From Saprospirales bacterium GYS_P2D (lineage in GTDB: Bacteria > Bacteroidota > Bacteroidia > Chitinophagales > Saprospiraceae), in NCBI GenBank assembly GCA_009833045.1, contig WUUP01000001.1, forward strand, positions 799,586 through 863,585: DNA of 64,000 bases, written 5' to 3'. Of the stretch, positions 26,201 to 34,312 are shown in pieces (within the stretch, counting starts at the first letter, position 1; every line of letters starts with the position of its first letter). The position numbers and the translations under genes were made by a program. Below the pieces are notes generated by a model. It did no database searches, was not told where the DNA came from, and saw only the letters and a list, made by a program, of their open reading frames with translations.

Positions 26201-27537
26201 GTGGTGCTGAAGTGCAAAGACCTTTAGCAACTGTTGTAATTGGTGGTTTGATAACCGCAACTTTTTTAACATTGGTCATATTGCCTATTCTTTATTATTG
26301 GTTAGAAAAATTGAGTGAGAGAAAATCCAATAGATTTAATGTATCGAAAGGTGGTGTATTAGGAATCTTGTTGATGATAGGATTATCTTTTTCAGCCCAA
26401 GCACAAGAGCAAGCTCTTGATTTGGATAGTGCTATTTCTATGGCAATCACCAATCACCCCAATATAAAAGCAGCAGAATTAGATGTAGAAAAAAACAAAT
26501 CTTTACAAAACCTAAAATATAACTTTGGTACTACTGATATATCATATCAAGGTGATGGTTTGGCTGATAATCAGTTTGGACAGCAGGTAAATCAAATAGG
26601 TATAGTTCAGAATTTTCCAAGTCCAGGTATTACCAAAGCTCAGAATAAGTTGCAGGATGCCTACACAAACCAAAGTAGCACTCAACAGCAGATAACAGAG
26701 AACGAACTGAAACGGAAAGTAAAACAACTATACTTTGAAATCCAGTACAAAAAAGAGTTGGAGCAACTGTACAGCAACCTTGTTTCTACCTATAAAGAGT
26801 ACCACGGAAAAGCAACTGTAAGGGTGCAAGCAGGAGCTGCCAATCGAATTGAAGAACTGACTTTACAATCCAAATGGAATGAATATGAATTGCTTCTAAA
26901 CCAAGTGAGAATAGAAATTGCCAACTTAAACAAGCGGTTTCAATTACTACTAAATACAAAAGAACCAATTACGACAACAGATAGCTTGTCAGTGGCAAAC
27001 TATTCCAATCAAATAGATACCACTACGAATCCACTTCTATTAAAAAGTCAGCAAGAAATTGCCATTGAAAATGCCAAAGTAGATGCTATGAAAGCTGAAT
27101 TAAAACCCAGTTTTAATGTAGGTTATGCAGCACAGTATTTCAATGAAGGTGGTTGGCTAAGTTCACCGCAAGTAGGTGTTTCAATTCCTTTGTTTAATGG
27201 TCAAGCAAAAAAGAGAATAGAAGCTCAGAGAATGCAAATTGACATTGGCAACTATCAATACCAAACTCAGCTTCTACAATTCAAACAAGACCAGTTGGAA
27301 ATACAAAATACACTGAACTTGTATCAAGCAGGAGTAGATTTTTACAAAAACCAAATAGAAACCATTAATCCAGAGATTATCAGAATAAGTGAATTGAATT
27401 ATCAAGCAGGAGAAATCTCTTACTTAGAATTACTGAACACTTTACAACTGATGTCTTCAAATAATAAAAATTACTGGGAACAGATTTTAGCCTACAACAA
27501 GGCTGTTGCCGATTTTCAATTTCTTACTAATCAATAA
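23218..27537 (+). CDS. CzcA-type heavy-metal RND efflux pump fused to a TolC-like outer-membrane factor
   Basis: 1439 residues: an HME-RND inner-membrane pump (about 1-1035) followed by a TolC/OEP module (about 1058-1439). The pump has the Zn/Co/Cd-type proton relay motif DFGLIVDGAVIIVE, with D399, D405 and E412 matching CzcA D402/D408/E415, and no CusA-type motif. The junction contains a hydrophobic segment and SAQAQEQ, like a signal peptide and cleavage site between the modules, so the chain may be processed in the periplasm. It is followed 12 nt later by the periplasmic adaptor. Such fusions are a known Bacteroidota arrangement. It would export divalent metals across both membranes. Confidence 0.95.
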   Translation: MFDNIIAYSVKNKFVVGLFVAALIVWGLFSLKQLPIDAVPDITNNQVQIITISPTLATQEVEQFITTPVELAVQSLQKTEEIRSISRFGLSVVTVVFEENYDIYLARQLVNEKLKEAEEDIPDGLGTPEMAPLSTGLGEIYQYVVRPEEGFEDKYSPTELRSIQDWIVTRQLLGIEGVAEVNSMGGYLKQYEVAVNPNLLKSVGISISDIFTALEKSNENTGGAYIEKNSNAYYIRSEGLAKSLDDIGNIVVSDAGNIPVLVKDVATVQYGKSPRYGALVRDGEEVVGGKVMMFKGANSAQVTELVKERVIQIQKSLPEGVVIEPYLVRDKLVSTAIGTVKKNLIEGGLIVIFILVLLLGNWRAGLIVASVIPLAMLFAVSMMNVLGISANLMSLGAIDFGLIVDGAVIIVEAIVHRLQVKKAGSLLSQNEMDNEVITSSQKIRSSAAFGEIIILMVYIPILALVGIEGKMFKPMAQTVMLAIAGALILSLTYVPMMAALVLKKNVVNKKTIADKIIAFFQKGYSPILDAALRFKTVFVSATVVAFLISLFVFGRMGGEFIPTLEEGDLAMQHILPPGSSLSQSVETAKMIQNKLLKDFPEIEDVVANIGSAEIPTDPMPVEIADYVLVMKPKSEWTSASSRQDMFEKLEESLHNIPGVGFEFSQPIQLRFNELMTGSKADIAIKLFGEDLDVLFQNASKAESVIKQIDGVGTVNVEQTIGMPQVMVKYDYQRMAQYGLHIQEVNQVIRSAFAGEKAGIIYEGDKRFDLVIRLAEENRKGIEDVENLYITLNNGNQIPLNNVANIDLINAPMQVSRENTNRRIVIGVNVGDTDVETLVEKIQTELDAKVSLPVGYYFTYGGQFENLKAANARLSIAVPMALALIFILLYFTFGSVSQAALIFTAIPLSAIGGIWALQLRGLPFSISAGIGFIALFGVAVLNGIVLIGYFNQLKKEGMKDIKERITTGTRVRLRPVIMTAAVASLGFLPMAISTSGGAEVQRPLATVVIGGLITATFLTLVILPILYYWLEKLSERKSNRFNVSKGGVLGILLMIGLSFSAQAQEQALDLDSAISMAITNHPNIKAAELDVEKNKSLQNLKYNFGTTDISYQGDGLADNQFGQQVNQIGIVQNFPSPGITKAQNKLQDAYTNQSSTQQQITENELKRKVKQLYFEIQYKKELEQLYSNLVSTYKEYHGKATVRVQAGAANRIEELTLQSKWNEYELLLNQVRIEIANLNKRFQLLLNTKEPITTTDSLSVANYSNQIDTTTNPLLLKSQQEIAIENAKVDAMKAELKPSFNVGYAAQYFNEGGWLSSPQVGVSIPLFNGQAKKRIEAQRMQIDIGNYQYQTQLLQFKQDQLEIQNTLNLYQAGVDFYKNQIETINPEIIRISELNYQAGEISYLELLNTLQLMSSNNKNYWEQILAYNKAVADFQFLTNQ

Positions 27538-27549
27538 AGACTTTAAAAA

Positions 27550-28782
27550 ATGAATCATATAAAATATATCATAACAATTATCACAATACTTTTTGTTGTT
27601 GTGCTTTCTTCTTGCGGCCATAAACACACCGAAGGAGACGGACATAATCACGGCTCAGAGGAAACAACACATTCTGTAGATGATGGACATAATCACGGAG
27701 GAGAAGAACACCAAGAAGAAGGACTGCACCTTTCAAAAGCTCAAGCCGAAACCATAGGTTTAGAATTTGGATCACTATCTTCTATCAAAGTCAATGACTA
27801 TGTAAAAGCAACAGGTTCATTGGGTTTACCGCCAAATGCCTATTCTTCCGTTTCCGCCAAAACAAATGGTATAATAAGAGGAACAAAGAAATTTGTGGAA
27901 GGAAATTACATAAAGAAAGGGGCTGTCATTGCATATCTCGAAAATGCTGATTTAATAGTTACACAGCAAGATTATTTAGAAGCTCAGGCACAGTTGCACC
28001 TCAAACGATTAGAAGTTGAACGCCAAAATACATTGGTAGAATCAAATGCTGGAGTAACTAAAAACTTGCAAAATGCACAAGCGGAGGTGTCCGTTTTAGA
28101 AGCCAAAACACAAGGTCTTGCTAAGCAACTTTCTTTTTTAGGAATATCCACTTCTAATCTGTCACCAAGTAATATTCAGCAACAAATAGCCATTGTAGCA
28201 CCTATGAGTGGCTACATTTCTAAGATAAATTTTCACAATGGAATGTATGCTCAATCTTCTGTTTCATTGATGGATATTATTTCTTCGGAGCACTTGCATT
28301 TAGAGTTGGATGTATTTGAAAAGGATATTGCCAATATAAAGAAAGGTCAAAAGATTAGCTATACAGTTCCTGCATTGGGTCAGACTATTTATTATGGTAC
28401 GGTAGATGTTATTGGAAAAGAATTCAATTCCAATTCTAAAACAATCCGTATTCACGGTCATTTAGACGGGACAAAACCAACCTTTCTAAAAGACTTATTC
28501 ATTAACGCTAAAATTTATCTCAATGATGTAGAATCTTCGGCTCTGCCTGAAAATGCGATTATTAATGATGGAGGTAATAGTTTTATCTATGTAGCGAATG
28601 AAAAGGCGAATGATGACGAAATAGAATTTGAAAAGATAGCAGTTATTGCAGGTGCAACAGATAATGGCTTTACAGCAGTAAAATTAATCGATACAATTCC
28701 TGATGGAATGCAGATAGTAACAATAGGAGCATACTATGTCTATGCTCAATCAAAAGCAGGAGAATTAGAACACGAACATTAA
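27550..28782 (+). CDS. Periplasmic adaptor of the metal efflux pump (CzcB-like lipoprotein)
   Basis: 410-residue membrane-fusion protein linking the RND pump to the outer-membrane channel. A lipoprotein signal ends at SSCGHKH (lipobox Cys about residue 22). Right after it comes a His-rich metal-binding tail (GDGHNHGSEE, DDGHNHGGEEH), then barrel-sandwich and alpha-hairpin segments (VSAKTNGIIRGTKKFVEGNY, QQDYLEAQAQLHLKRLEVE) and a beta-barrel/MP domain. The N-terminal His cluster may bind Zn or similar ions and hand them to the pump. It belongs to the same transcript as the pump (12 nt gap) and the following methyltransferase gene. Confidence 0.93.
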   Translation: MNHIKYIITIITILFVVVLSSCGHKHTEGDGHNHGSEETTHSVDDGHNHGGEEHQEEGLHLSKAQAETIGLEFGSLSSIKVNDYVKATGSLGLPPNAYSSVSAKTNGIIRGTKKFVEGNYIKKGAVIAYLENADLIVTQQDYLEAQAQLHLKRLEVERQNTLVESNAGVTKNLQNAQAEVSVLEAKTQGLAKQLSFLGISTSNLSPSNIQQQIAIVAPMSGYISKINFHNGMYAQSSVSLMDIISSEHLHLELDVFEKDIANIKKGQKISYTVPALGQTIYYGTVDVIGKEFNSNSKTIRIHGHLDGTKPTFLKDLFINAKIYLNDVESSALPENAIINDGGNSFIYVANEKANDDEIEFEKIAVIAGATDNGFTAVKLIDTIPDGMQIVTIGAYYVYAQSKAGELEHEH

Positions 28783-28792
28783 ATCAAACATT

Positions 28793-29404
28793 ATGTACTT
28801 ATTTATATATTTTATCGCTTATTTTCTCTTAGTATTTGTACTGAGGTCCTTTTTACTTTGGAAGAAAACCAAAATCAATCCTCTTACCTTTAACAAGGGT
28901 GATGATGCACACGGCTACAATGGAAAAGTCTTTGGAATTATTTCTATCATAGAACTAATTGTGGTTTCTATTTATGCCTTTGTTCCAACCTGGCACAAGT
29001 TTTTATTGCCGTTTTGGTATTTAGAAAATGATATCTTGGTTTATATCGGTTGGGCATTACTAATCCTATCCTTTCTATTTGTATGGTTTTCTCAGTCCAA
29101 TATGAGAGAATCTTGGCGTATCGGTATAGATGAAGAAAACAAAACCGAATTAGTAACCAACGGCTTTTTTGCTATTTCTCGTAATCCTATTTTCTTAGGT
29201 ATTATGATAGCCAATATTGGTCTATTCTTAGTCCTTCCGAATGCTTTTACCTTACTAATTATTGCACTTTCTACCGTTAGTATCAATACACAGATTAGAT
29301 TGGAAGAAGAATTTTTGATAAAGGAATTTGGAGAGCAATATTCTAAGTATAAAGGAAGAGTAAATAGATGGATCACCTTTAAAAGTTCAAACAATGACAA
29401 ATAA
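28793..29404 (+). CDS. Isoprenylcysteine carboxylmethyltransferase (ICMT)-like membrane methyltransferase
   Basis: 203-residue integral membrane protein with about four or five hydrophobic segments. The C-terminal half has the ICMT/PEMT signature GFFAISRNPIFLGIMIANIG and RLEEEFLIKEFGEQYSKYKG, which bind S-adenosylmethionine. It sits between the CzcB-like adaptor (10 nt upstream) and the P-type ATPase (overlap of 11 nt), so it belongs to the metal operon. Members of this family recur in Bacteroidota Czc clusters; whether they methylate a lipid, a protein or a metal(loid) compound is not known. Confidence 0.85.
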   Translation: MYLFIYFIAYFLLVFVLRSFLLWKKTKINPLTFNKGDDAHGYNGKVFGIISIIELIVVSIYAFVPTWHKFLLPFWYLENDILVYIGWALLILSFLFVWFSQSNMRESWRIGIDEENKTELVTNGFFAISRNPIFLGIMIANIGLFLVLPNAFTLLIIALSTVSINTQIRLEEEFLIKEFGEQYSKYKGRVNRWITFKSSNNDK

Positions 29405-31409
29405 AGAACATACACTTATATATGATAAGAACGGCAAGCAGATCTGTTGTTCTCTTGAAGAAAAAATAGATAGAAAGTCACCACCACCTTTAATGCATTC
29501 TACAGAAGGTCACAGCCATTCTCACAGCCATTCTCACGACAATGAAGGTAATTGGAAGGTCTATTTTCCTGCCATTATCAGCTTTGTTTTACTTATTTCG
29601 GGTATAGCCTTAGATTATTTTGATATAGTTTTCTTTCAAGGCTGGGTAAGAGTAGTATGGTATGCAGTTGCTTATATTCCAGTAGGTTTTCCAGTTTTAA
29701 AAGAAGCATTTGAAGCACTAAAAAAAGGAGAAGTATTCACAGAGTTTTTCTTAATGGGTATAGCCACTATTGGAGCTTTTGCCATAGGAGAATATCCCGA
29801 AGGAGTTGCTGTAATGCTTTTCTATGCTGTTGGTGAATTATTCCAAAGTGCAGCAGTAAGAAGAGCAAAGGACAATATCAAAGCATTATTAGATGTACGT
29901 CCTAAAATAGCCAATGTATTACGAAACAAATCTTTCCTTGAAGTCAATCCAAATGATGTAAAGGTAGATGAAACCATACAAATAAAAGTTGGAGAGAAAG
30001 TACCCTTAGACGGCACTTTACTTTCTGCACAAGCCAGTTTAAATACCGCAGCACTCACAGGAGAGAGTAAACCACAAAGTATATTAAAAGGAGAAAACGT
30101 ATTGGCAGGCTCTATCAATTTGGATGGGGTAATAGAAGTGAAAACGACAAAACTCTTTAAGGATAGTTCTGTATCAAGAATATTGGAGTTGGTTCAGAAT
30201 GCCACTTCAAAAAAGGCAAAAACAGAACTTTTAATCAGAAGGTTAGCAAAAGTTTATACACCTATTGTGGTCTATTTAGCCATTGCCGTATGCTTTGTTC
30301 CTTACTTTTTTGTAGATGATTATGTATTTAGAGATTGGCTATATAGAGCTTTGATTTTCTTAGTAATATCTTGTCCTTGTGCATTAGTCATTTCTATTCC
30401 ATTGGGCTATTTTGGAGGACTTGGAACAGCTTCTAAAAACGGTATTCTGTTCAAAGGAGCTACCTATATGGATAAGCTCAAAGAAGTGAACACTATGGTA
30501 ATGGATAAGACAGGCACCGTTACCAAAGGAGTATTTAAGATTAGAGACATAGAAGTTTTTGGCAATTATTCCAAAGAGGAGTTTATGACCTATCTATTGT
30601 CCATTGAGTCTAAATCTACCCACCCAATTGCCAAGGCTATTATGGAATATCCAGTAACAGGCTCAATTCCAGAAGCTACTGAAATTAAAGAAATTGCAGG
30701 AAAAGGCTTACAAGGCATAGTGAATGGCTCTAAATTAGTTGCAGGAAATAAAAAGCTAATGACCCAATTCAATATTTCCACACCAAAGGAAATTGATGGT
30801 ATTGTAGAATCGATAGTTTTAATAGGTATTGATGATCAGTTTGCAGGATATGTAACCATAGCGGATGAAATGAAAGAAGATGCCAAAGAAACAATTGCAG
30901 CATTCAGGCAAGAAGGTATTGACTTAATTATGATGCTATCAGGTGATAAAGACAGTATCACTCAACAAGTAGCAAAGGAATTGGGTATCTCAAATGCAAA
31001 GGGTGGACTTTTGCCAGAAGATAAATTGAATGAGGTAGAATTGCTCAAACAAGATACTTCTAAAACAATTGCTTTTATGGGTGATGGTATCAATGATGCA
31101 CCAGTATTAGCAGCAAGTGATGTAGGTATTGCAATGGGAGCAATGGGTAGTGATGTGGCCATTGAAACAGCAGATGTTATCATTCAAACAGACCAACCTT
31201 CAAAAGTTGTTACAGGTATTAAAATTGCTAAATCTACTCAAAGAATTATTTGGCAAAACATTTTCCTTGCCTTTGGTATAAAAATCATTGTTCTAATCTT
31301 AGGAGCAGGTGGATTAGCCACAATGTGGGAAGCTGTTTTTGCAGATGTAGGCGTAGCACTTTTGGCAATACTGAATGCAGTAAGATTACAGAAGATGAAG
31401 TGGAATTAA
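29394..31409 (+). CDS. Zn/Cd/Pb-type P1B heavy-metal ATPase (CadA/ZntA-like)
   Basis: 671-residue ATP-driven metal exporter. The transport motif is SCPCALV (C327-P-C329), the phosphorylation site DKTGT starts at D371, the HP locus reads STHPIAKAI, and GDGINDAPVLAASDVGIAMG is the hinge. A C-terminal Asp in ADVGVALLAILNAVRL marks the Zn/Cd/Pb subgroup. The usual N-terminal HMA metal-binding domain is missing; instead there is a short CC pair (QICCS) and a HSHSHSHSHD tail (about 40-49). It overlaps the methyltransferase gene by 11 nt, so it is translated from the same message as the Czc proteins. It would move cytoplasmic metal to the periplasm for the RND system. Confidence 0.95.
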   Translation: MTNKEHTLIYDKNGKQICCSLEEKIDRKSPPPLMHSTEGHSHSHSHSHDNEGNWKVYFPAIISFVLLISGIALDYFDIVFFQGWVRVVWYAVAYIPVGFPVLKEAFEALKKGEVFTEFFLMGIATIGAFAIGEYPEGVAVMLFYAVGELFQSAAVRRAKDNIKALLDVRPKIANVLRNKSFLEVNPNDVKVDETIQIKVGEKVPLDGTLLSAQASLNTAALTGESKPQSILKGENVLAGSINLDGVIEVKTTKLFKDSSVSRILELVQNATSKKAKTELLIRRLAKVYTPIVVYLAIAVCFVPYFFVDDYVFRDWLYRALIFLVISCPCALVISIPLGYFGGLGTASKNGILFKGATYMDKLKEVNTMVMDKTGTVTKGVFKIRDIEVFGNYSKEEFMTYLLSIESKSTHPIAKAIMEYPVTGSIPEATEIKEIAGKGLQGIVNGSKLVAGNKKLMTQFNISTPKEIDGIVESIVLIGIDDQFAGYVTIADEMKEDAKETIAAFRQEGIDLIMMLSGDKDSITQQVAKELGISNAKGGLLPEDKLNEVELLKQDTSKTIAFMGDGINDAPVLAASDVGIAMGAMGSDVAIETADVIIQTDQPSKVVTGIKIAKSTQRIIWQNIFLAFGIKIIVLILGAGGLATMWEAVFADVGVALLAILNAVRLQKMKWN

Positions 31410-31610
31410 AACGTAATTTTGTACAAAGAAAATACCCAACACAATTTACAGCACATTGCAATCCTCGTTCCTGCGGTTGCAAAGAGCTGCACGCCAACGC
31501 TAAAACGAGCCGAATGAAAAGAAAGCCAGCAGAGAACAATGTATATGAAATCATAGCACCCTACGGGATGCTACGCTTCATATACTAAACGTCCGTGCGT
31601 CCGCCCCACT
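31410..31610. other. Right junction of the metal-resistance island
   Basis: Gap where AT-rich sequence gives way to host-like composition. It carries nested imperfect dyads around 31457-31510 (TTGCAA twice, CTCGTT/AACGAG) including GCAAAGAGCTGC (31479-31490) and AACGC (31496-31500), which resemble the hairpin at 22283-22316. No gene seen. Confidence 0.45.
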
Positions 31611-31997
31611 CTACCCCATCCTAACCAGCTCTTTCAGCTCCTCCAGGGTCATGGCAGGGGCTTTATCGGCTCGTAGATCGTCTTGATAGTTAGAGATGAG
31701 TTGTAGGACGATGTCAGCGCTGATGAGTAGCTGGACGGTGCCAGCTGCTTTATTGAGACGAGCTTTCATGATGTAGCCATCCAGCGTAGTCGTGTCTCGT
31801 GAGTAGCTATCGAAGTTTCGCTTACGCAGACTATTGAGGGCAGCGCTGAGACGCTCATACTGATCTACAGGATCTGGGAGGATGGCTGACCACTCCATGT
31901 CAAACATGTAGTCTGAGTCCATCTGACTGTATTCATCTCGGCGTATGCAGCTCGCTATAGCACCGATTACCTTTCGTTCGTCTTCACTATATCTCAT
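31611..31997 (-). CDS. Small protein resembling the first winged-helix domain of Rep_3 initiators
   Basis: 128 residues, not firmly recognised. The order YSEDERKVIGAIASCIRRDE, then YERLSAALNSLRKRNF, then YIMKARLNKAAGTVQLLISA fits the first winged helix (WH1) of plasmid Rep_3/RepB initiators: an early helix, a recognition-like helix and a beta-hairpin followed by a final strand. The typical LYELLKQ helix after it is missing. Its ATG is 3 nt beyond the stop of the upstream gene, which resembles WH2 of the same family. A phage, plasmid or host regulator with a similar fold remains possible. Base use looks like the host, not like the AT-rich island beside it. Confidence 0.45.
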   Translation of the reverse strand: MRYSEDERKVIGAIASCIRRDEYSQMDSDYMFDMEWSAILPDPVDQYERLSAALNSLRKRNFDSYSRDTTTLDGYIMKARLNKAAGTVQLLISADIVLQLISNYQDDLRADKAPAMTLEELKELVRMG

Positions 31998-32000
31998 CCT

Positions 32001-32354
32001 CTATTTCTTCTTCGACTTAAACTCTTTCTCCAATGATGCGATCGTATAGGCAGCTTTCTTCTTAGCATGTCTCTTGACGTAGCCTTTTATCTTTAGCAGC
32101 TTCTGCACCACTTCCTCAGTACCATAGTCTTCGCAGTAGCCCGTGATAGTCTTACGGGTGATCATATCTTTTTGAGATATGTCTACATAGTCAAAGTAAT
32201 TCGTAATGAAGTTCTTGATGTATGATTCTGACTGAGATGCTTTCTTAGCTCGCTGCTTTCGATCTATGATCTTGATACGATAGCCCGTCACACGACGTCC
32301 AGACTTGAGCTGCCCTACATCTCTTGTGATTTGATTGATGGCTTTACCGATCAC
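32001..32354 (-). CDS. Small protein resembling the second winged-helix domain of Rep_3 initiators, N-terminally truncated
   Basis: 117 residues from a GTG at 32354; a stop codon (TAA) lies three codons upstream in frame. VIGKAINQITRDVGQLKSG then RRVTGYRIKIIDRKQRAKK matches the end of the Rep_3 WH2 domain (…AI.EIN..TD..V.....GR.V.G..F.I). The remainder (SYIKNFITNYFDYVDIS onward) is helical and Lys-rich. The start of a WH2 domain is absent, so it is probably a fragment or an evolved remnant. It precedes the WH1-like gene at 31611 by 3 nt, in the wrong order for a normal initiator. No iterons were found nearby. Confidence 0.45.
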   Translation of the reverse strand: MIGKAINQITRDVGQLKSGRRVTGYRIKIIDRKQRAKKASQSESYIKNFITNYFDYVDISQKDMITRKTITGYCEDYGTEEVVQKLLKIKGYVKRHAKKKAAYTIASLEKEFKSKKK

Positions 32355-32558
32355 AGGGATTTAGACTTGACCATTACCTCGATTTCCTGACCATTCTAAT
32401 GTGGAGCCATAATCACCATAATTAGCTCATAAAACCATTCATGACGAAAGAATGAAATACTCCTACTATGATTAGCATACAGGAGCTTTTGATTCATTTT
32501 CATACTTTTAGACCCATCTAATAACAATATTTCAAGTCAAAATCATAAAGAAGTCATT

Positions 32559-33710
32559 ATGCCAAGAAAACTCAGAATGGGAATGGTCGGAGGCGGTAGA
32601 GATGCATTCATCGGAGGAGTGCACCGCATCGCTGCTAATATAGATGGTCAGATAGAATTAGTATGTGGAGCTTTTAGTAGCAATCCCGAGAAATCCAGAC
32701 TCTCTGGAGAGGACTTTTATCTCGACCCATCGAGAGTCTATGGCAGCTATGCTGAGATGATCGAGCGGGAGAAAGAACTCCCAGAAGAAATACGTATGGA
32801 CTTTGTATCTATCGTCACACCCAATCATGTGCACTATGGCCCAGCTAAGATGGCTCTGGAGAATGGCTTTCATGTGATCTGTGACAAGCCCTTGGCCTTC
32901 AATCTCGAAGAGGCAAAGGACTTAGTGAAGACAGTCGAGAAGACAGGGATGATATTCGCCCTGACGCACAACTATACCGGCTACCCAATGGTCAAACAGG
33001 CAAAAGCCATGATCAGAAATGGCGAACTCGGAGAGATCCGCAAGGTGGTCGTAGAGTATCCTCAGGGATGGCTCGCTGAGCGACTCGAGTCTACGGACTC
33101 TAAACAAGCTGCATGGCGTACTGATCCAAATCGATCAGGTATAGCCGGTGCCATGGGTGACATCGGCACACATGCTGAGAATCTTGCAGAGTATATCACC
33201 GGACTCGAGATAGCAGAGCTCTGTGCTGACATCAGTACGATCGTGCCGGGCCGACTCCTCGATGATGACGGCAGTGTACTATTGAGATTTAATAATGGTG
33301 CTCGAGGTATCCTATTTGCCAGCCAAATATCCGTGGGCGAAGAAAACTCACTGGCGATCAGGGTCTATGGCACTAAAGCTGGACTCGAGTGGCACCAGAT
33401 GGAGCCTAATACGCTCGAAATCAAATATCAGAATCAACCCAAGATGATCTACCGTACAGGTGTCGGTGATCTCCACCCATCGGCTATAGCCCATGCTCGT
33501 ATACCTGCTGGACATCCAGAAGGATACCTGGAGGCTTTCGCCAATATCTATCGCAACTTCTCTAAGTGTATACAGGCCCGAATAGATGGTGTCGAGGTAG
33601 ATCCGCTTTATACAGACTTCCCGACTGTCAAGGACGGCCTGAGAGGTATGGAGTTCATCTACAAAGTCATCGAATCTGGCAAAAGCCAAGAAAAATGGAC
33701 TAAGATGTAG
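32559..33710 (+). CDS. Gfo/Idh/MocA-family oxidoreductase
   Basis: 383-residue NAD(P)-dependent sugar or inositol dehydrogenase. The Rossmann motif is GMVGGGRDAFIGG near the N-terminus, followed by the family catalytic region CDKPLAFNLEEA (Lys of the EKP-like motif) and GDIGTHAENLAEYITG, where the His acts in catalysis. It probably oxidises a cyclitol or a sugar. Nearby is a sugar phosphate isomerase/epimerase (39426-40481) of the sort often paired with these enzymes, but four genes lie between. Substrate unknown. Confidence 0.88.
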   Translation: MPRKLRMGMVGGGRDAFIGGVHRIAANIDGQIELVCGAFSSNPEKSRLSGEDFYLDPSRVYGSYAEMIEREKELPEEIRMDFVSIVTPNHVHYGPAKMALENGFHVICDKPLAFNLEEAKDLVKTVEKTGMIFALTHNYTGYPMVKQAKAMIRNGELGEIRKVVVEYPQGWLAERLESTDSKQAAWRTDPNRSGIAGAMGDIGTHAENLAEYITGLEIAELCADISTIVPGRLLDDDGSVLLRFNNGARGILFASQISVGEENSLAIRVYGTKAGLEWHQMEPNTLEIKYQNQPKMIYRTGVGDLHPSAIAHARIPAGHPEGYLEAFANIYRNFSKCIQARIDGVEVDPLYTDFPTVKDGLRGMEFIYKVIESGKSQEKWTKM

Positions 33711-33809
33711 TCCAATAGCAAGCATCTCTCCCTGATAGTGCCAATAATATGGAATTAAGTGTTTACTTACTCTGTAAATATGGTGATATTAGGGAGAGAT
33801 AATAATGCT

Positions 33810-34289
33810 ATGAAACTACGAATCAATGGCCGTGACCACGAAGTAGATGTGGAGCCCGGCATGCCGCTCCTCTGGGTTCTCAGAGATGAGCTCGATATGA
33901 CAGGTACTAAGTTTGGATGTGGCGTCTCCTCTTGTGGAGCCTGTACAGTCATGATCGATGGAGTCGCTACCCGCTCCTGTACTCTCCCCGTCGCTAATGC
34001 TCAAGACAAGAATATCACTACCATAGAGGGTATAGGCTCTCCGGCCAATCTATCTGCCGTCCAGCAAGCCTGGATAGAGCATCAAGTACCTCAGTGCGGC
34101 TACTGCCAAAGCGGTATGATCATGGCAGCTGAAGCACTACTCGATGAAATACCTGACCCTACCGATGAAGACATCGATCAAAAGATGACTAATATCTGTC
34201 GATGCGGCACCTACCAGCGTGTCAGAGCAGCCATTCATACAGCTGCTAAAATGCGAAATCAAGCCTCAGACCTCCTCGGATCCATCTAA
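33810..34289 (+). CDS. (2Fe-2S)-binding subunit of a molybdenum dehydrogenase (IorA-type)
   Basis: 159 residues from ATG 33810 (the frame opens earlier at a GTG, 33759, but homologous subunits start with [12 protein letters not shown]-like sequence). The plant-type cluster is bound by [17 protein letters not shown] and a later Cys in RSC; the second cluster by [10 protein letters not shown] and [11 protein letters not shown]. Small subunit of xanthine-dehydrogenase-family enzymes such as isoquinoline 1-oxidoreductase. It lies 23 nt before the catalytic subunit. It passes electrons from the Mo site onward; the final acceptor is not encoded here. Confidence 0.93.
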   Translation: MKLRINGRDHEVDVEPGMPLLWVLRDELDMTGTKFGCGVSSCGACTVMIDGVATRSCTLPVANAQDKNITTIEGIGSPANLSAVQQAWIEHQVPQCGYCQSGMIMAAEALLDEIPDPTDEDIDQKMTNICRCGTYQRVRAAIHTAAKMRNQASDLLGSI

Positions 34290-34312
34290 ACACACCCCCC
34301 AAACTCAATATC

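Noticed and set aside
19653-31606. CGTCCGCCC shared at 19653-19661 and 31598-31606 as possible ends of one large inserted block
   Set aside because: Only 9 exact bases with slightly similar flanks; too short to claim attachment sites without comparison to relatives.
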